A program made the position numbers and the translations under genes. This document shows positions 61,986-64,000 of a stretch of 64,000 nt of DNA, in pieces. The stretch lies in the NCBI GenBank assembly GCA_016714565.1, contig JADKDM010000038.1, forward strand, positions 248,001-312,000. Direction: 5' to 3'. This DNA comes from Candidatus Villigracilis propinquus. GTDB lineage: Bacteria; Chloroflexota; Anaerolineae; Anaerolineales; Villigracilaceae. The notes under the pieces were generated by a model. That model saw only the letters and a program-made list of their open reading frames with translations. It was not told the origin of the DNA and did not search any database. Position 1 is the first letter of the stretch. The number at the start of each line of letters is the position of its first letter.

Positions 61986-62891
61986 ATGAGGAAGAAAGAA
62001 ACGTTGTGGTTTTATCTGCTGGTGTTTCCCTGGGTGTTTGGTTTTATCGTCCTCACCCTGGGACCGATGCTCTATTCATTTTTTCTCAGCCTGACCAACT
62101 GGGATCTGTTCACCCCACCGCAATTCCTTGGCTGGGACAATTACATCCGGCTATTCACCAAAGACAAGATCTTCTGGAAAACGGTTTTCAACACTTTATA
62201 TTACGCATTTATCTCCGTGCCGTTGGGCATGCTTTTCTCCCTCTTCATTACTTATTTCCTGAATAGACCGATCAAAGGCTCGGCAATTTACCGCACGCTG
62301 TATTACATCCCAGCGACTGTGCCCGGTGTGGCTTCAGCATTACTGTTCAGGTGGCTGCTCGCGCCTGATGCCGGGATGATCAATCGCTTTCTCGCGATCT
62401 TTGGCATGGATGGACCCGCCTGGTTGTTAGAGCCTGATTGGGTCAAGCCTGCACTGATCCTGATGTCCTTGTGGACAGTGGGTGCCAACATCACTTTGCT
62501 CATGGCGGGGATGAAGAGCATCCCTACGGAATTTTATGAAGCGGCTGAACTGGATGGCGCATCTCCCATAGCTCAGTATTATCAAATCACCCTGCCATTG
62601 CTCACGCCGGTTATCTTTTTCAACCTGATCAATGGCTTGATCGGCGCACTGCAAGTCTTCACCCAGATATACATCATGACCGGTACCGGCGGCGCCAACA
62701 TGGGTGGACCGAACAACGCCAGTATGATGATCGTGCCGTATCTCTTCAACAATGGTTTCCGATTCTACAAAATGGGCTATGCCTCTGCCATCGCCTGGAT
62801 CCTGTTTGTGCTGGTGATGATCTTAACCCTGCTGGTGTTCCGCTCCTCAAGCGCCTGGGTCTATTATGAAACTGAGGTGCGCAAATCATGA
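61986..62891 (+). CDS. ABC sugar transporter, permease (MalF/UgpA type)
   Basis: 301 aa with six membrane segments. The EAA motif is YEAAELDGASPIAQYYQITL (residues about 180-199), and the first helix is WFYLLVFPWVFGFIVLTLGP. Four bases separate it from the GH30 stop. It overlaps the next permease by four bases (ATGA). Confidence 0.93.
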   Translation: MRKKETLWFYLLVFPWVFGFIVLTLGPMLYSFFLSLTNWDLFTPPQFLGWDNYIRLFTKDKIFWKTVFNTLYYAFISVPLGMLFSLFITYFLNRPIKGSAIYRTLYYIPATVPGVASALLFRWLLAPDAGMINRFLAIFGMDGPAWLLEPDWVKPALILMSLWTVGANITLLMAGMKSIPTEFYEAAELDGASPIAQYYQITLPLLTPVIFFNLINGLIGALQVFTQIYIMTGTGGANMGGPNNASMMIVPYLFNNGFRFYKMGYASAIAWILFVLVMILTLLVFRSSSAWVYYETEVRKS

Positions 62892-63739
62892 ACAAAATGG
62901 GCAAGATCGAAAAGTTTTTTACATATCTCATCCTTACAGGATTGGGAGTGTTGCTGGCGGCGCCGTTCATGTATATGATTTCCATGTCGTTGGCAAGCGA
63001 CGCCACCTCAGCCAAACTGACCTTCACCTTCCTCCCGGGCGAATTTCATTTCGAGAACTTCGTGCGGGTATTCACCTCCAAACTGAATTTCGGTCAATTT
63101 CTACTCAACAGCCTGACGCTGGTATTCTTCTCGATGGTGGGACAGGTACTCGTCAGCAGTCTGGTGGCGTATGCATTTGCGCGTTTGCGCGCTCCAGGAA
63201 AAGAGATCATTTTCATCATCCTGCTCTCGACCATGATGATCCCCACCGAAGTGACGCTCATCCCACAGTTTGTCCTGTTCACTAAACTGGACTGGATTAA
63301 TACCCTGCTTCCCTTGATTGTTCCTAATTTTTTTGGTGGCGCATACAACATTTTCCTGTTGCGCCAATTCATCACCCGCATCCCTGTGGAGTTGGATGAA
63401 GCCGCGCAAATTGACGGTTTGAATTTCTTCGGCATTTACGTTTACATCATCCTGCCTCTGATCCGTCCCGCACTTGTGGCGGTGGCAATCTTTACTTTTG
63501 TTTGGAACTGGGGCGCATTCTTTGGTCCGCTGATCTACGTCAACGATGTCAGCAAAATGCCGCTGGCGTTGGGCGTGCAGATTCTGAGCGCCACCAACAG
63601 CGCTGGTCAAATTCCGCCCTGGAACCTGGTGATGGTCGGCGCACTGGTGTTGACCGTGCCGATGATCCTGGTCTATTTCTTTGGTCAGCGCTTTATGGAT
63701 CAGTTGAGTCTGTCAGGCGGCAGCGCGGGGATCAAGTAA
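62888..63739 (+). CDS. ABC sugar transporter, permease (MalG/UgpE type)
   Basis: 283 aa with six membrane segments; the EAA motif is LDEAAQIDGLNFFGIYVYII (residues about 165-184). It forms the channel together with the preceding permease. The start overlaps the upstream stop. Confidence 0.93.
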   Translation: MNKMGKIEKFFTYLILTGLGVLLAAPFMYMISMSLASDATSAKLTFTFLPGEFHFENFVRVFTSKLNFGQFLLNSLTLVFFSMVGQVLVSSLVAYAFARLRAPGKEIIFIILLSTMMIPTEVTLIPQFVLFTKLDWINTLLPLIVPNFFGGAYNIFLLRQFITRIPVELDEAAQIDGLNFFGIYVYIILPLIRPALVAVAIFTFVWNWGAFFGPLIYVNDVSKMPLALGVQILSATNSAGQIPPWNLVMVGALVLTVPMILVYFFGQRFMDQLSLSGGSAGIK

Positions 63740-63773
63740 CCTATTCTCTCATTATTCTTTTCATGGCGGCGAA

Positions 63774-64000
63774 ATGTTGAATATCAACAAAATTTATTAT
63801 GGCGGGGATTACAACCCCGAACAATGGAACGAAGAAATTTGGCGGGAGGATATGCGTCTGATGCGCGAAGCAGGCGTCAACCTGGTCTCGCTCGGTATTT
63901 TTAGTTGGGCAAAACTGGAACCCAAGCCCGGTCAATATCAATTTGACTGGCTGGATCGCATCTTGGATTTATTACATGCCAATGGTGTGCAGGTTGCATT
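63774..64000 (+). CDS. GH42 beta-galactosidase, N-terminal part
   Basis: The ATG at 63774 opens a frame that runs off the window (75 codons). It begins NINKIYYGGDYNPEQWNEEI and goes on to SLGIFSWAKLEPKPGQYQFD, the characteristic N-terminus of family 42 beta-galactosidases. No signal peptide is present, so it acts in the cytoplasm on imported galacto-oligosaccharides. The catalytic glutamates lie beyond the edge. Confidence 0.9.
   Translation, partial: MLNINKIYYGGDYNPEQWNEEIWREDMRLMREAGVNLVSLGIFSWAKLEPKPGQYQFDWLDRILDLLHANGVQVA

Overview
The window looks like a chromosomal segment of a Chloroflexota bacterium, most likely class Anaerolineae. This is an inference from gene content: lipoproteins with long Ala/Thr/Glu/Pro linkers after the lipobox, an XRE-kinase-STAND-WD40 giant protein, a tungsten-dependent aldehyde oxidoreductase locus, and ABC-sugar/ROK loci. 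No rRNA or tRNA gene was recognised to confirm it. At least nine otherwise conserved genes carry a one-base indel or a single in-frame stop, often in a homopolymer. Uncorrected long-read assembly errors are therefore a real possibility throughout, and I annotate such genes over their restored span.

Layout. 1-598: 5' part of an aldehyde dehydrogenase. 730-13723: a tungsten locus. It holds an HTH regulator with a periplasmic-binding-like sensor domain, a small lipoprotein, a TiaS-like 'DDTD' protein, a membrane protein, the tungstate transporter TupABC, MoeA, a MoeA-sensor-domain fusion, an AbrB-radical SAM maturase, a MoaD-like sulfur carrier with a small partner and, convergent, the tungsten aldehyde:ferredoxin oxidoreductase. 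The logic is uptake of tungstate, insertion into pterin, radical SAM maturation, then enzyme. 14.2-19.3 kb: OsmC protein, DUF2202 protein, ECF sigma/anti-sigma pair, a two-domain disulfide oxidoreductase with TGA at a catalytic cysteine, and a TlpA-like thioredoxin, flanked by transposase remnants. 19.8-23.0 kb: an XRE-regulated operon of membrane proteins and a quinone-oxidoreductase-like enzyme. 23.0-24.2 kb: gene debris.

24.2-30.5 kb: a divergent pair, an XRE-Ser/Thr kinase-STAND-14xWD40 protein and a TIR-FGE protein, sharing a compact promoter region; it resembles NLR-like conflict or signalling modules. 30.9-45.2 kb: housekeeping and envelope genes (phosphofructokinase, alpha/beta hydrolase, P-type ATPase, fumarase/aspartase-like lyase, dihydrolipoamide-dehydrogenase-like flavoprotein, prenyl synthase, ABC-2 exporter, LemA, TPM protein). 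45.7-47.1 kb: PQQ-type sugar dehydrogenase. 47.8-48.5 kb: PIN/AbrB toxin-antitoxin with a perfect palindromic operator.

49.0-57.3 kb: an accessory island with four paralogues of an unrecognised 'DILEEV' lipoprotein family (one intact, three broken), an hsdR tail, an IS with an integrase-core transposase plus a decayed second copy, and two adjacent genes (52576-54418) that share a short amyloid/RHIM-like motif, at the C-terminus of the first and the N-terminus of the second. 57.7-64.0 kb: a carbohydrate locus under a ROK repressor with a visible promoter/operator: sugar-binding lipoprotein, GH30 hydrolase, two permeases and the start of a GH42 beta-galactosidase, plausibly for beta-1,6-linked galactans.
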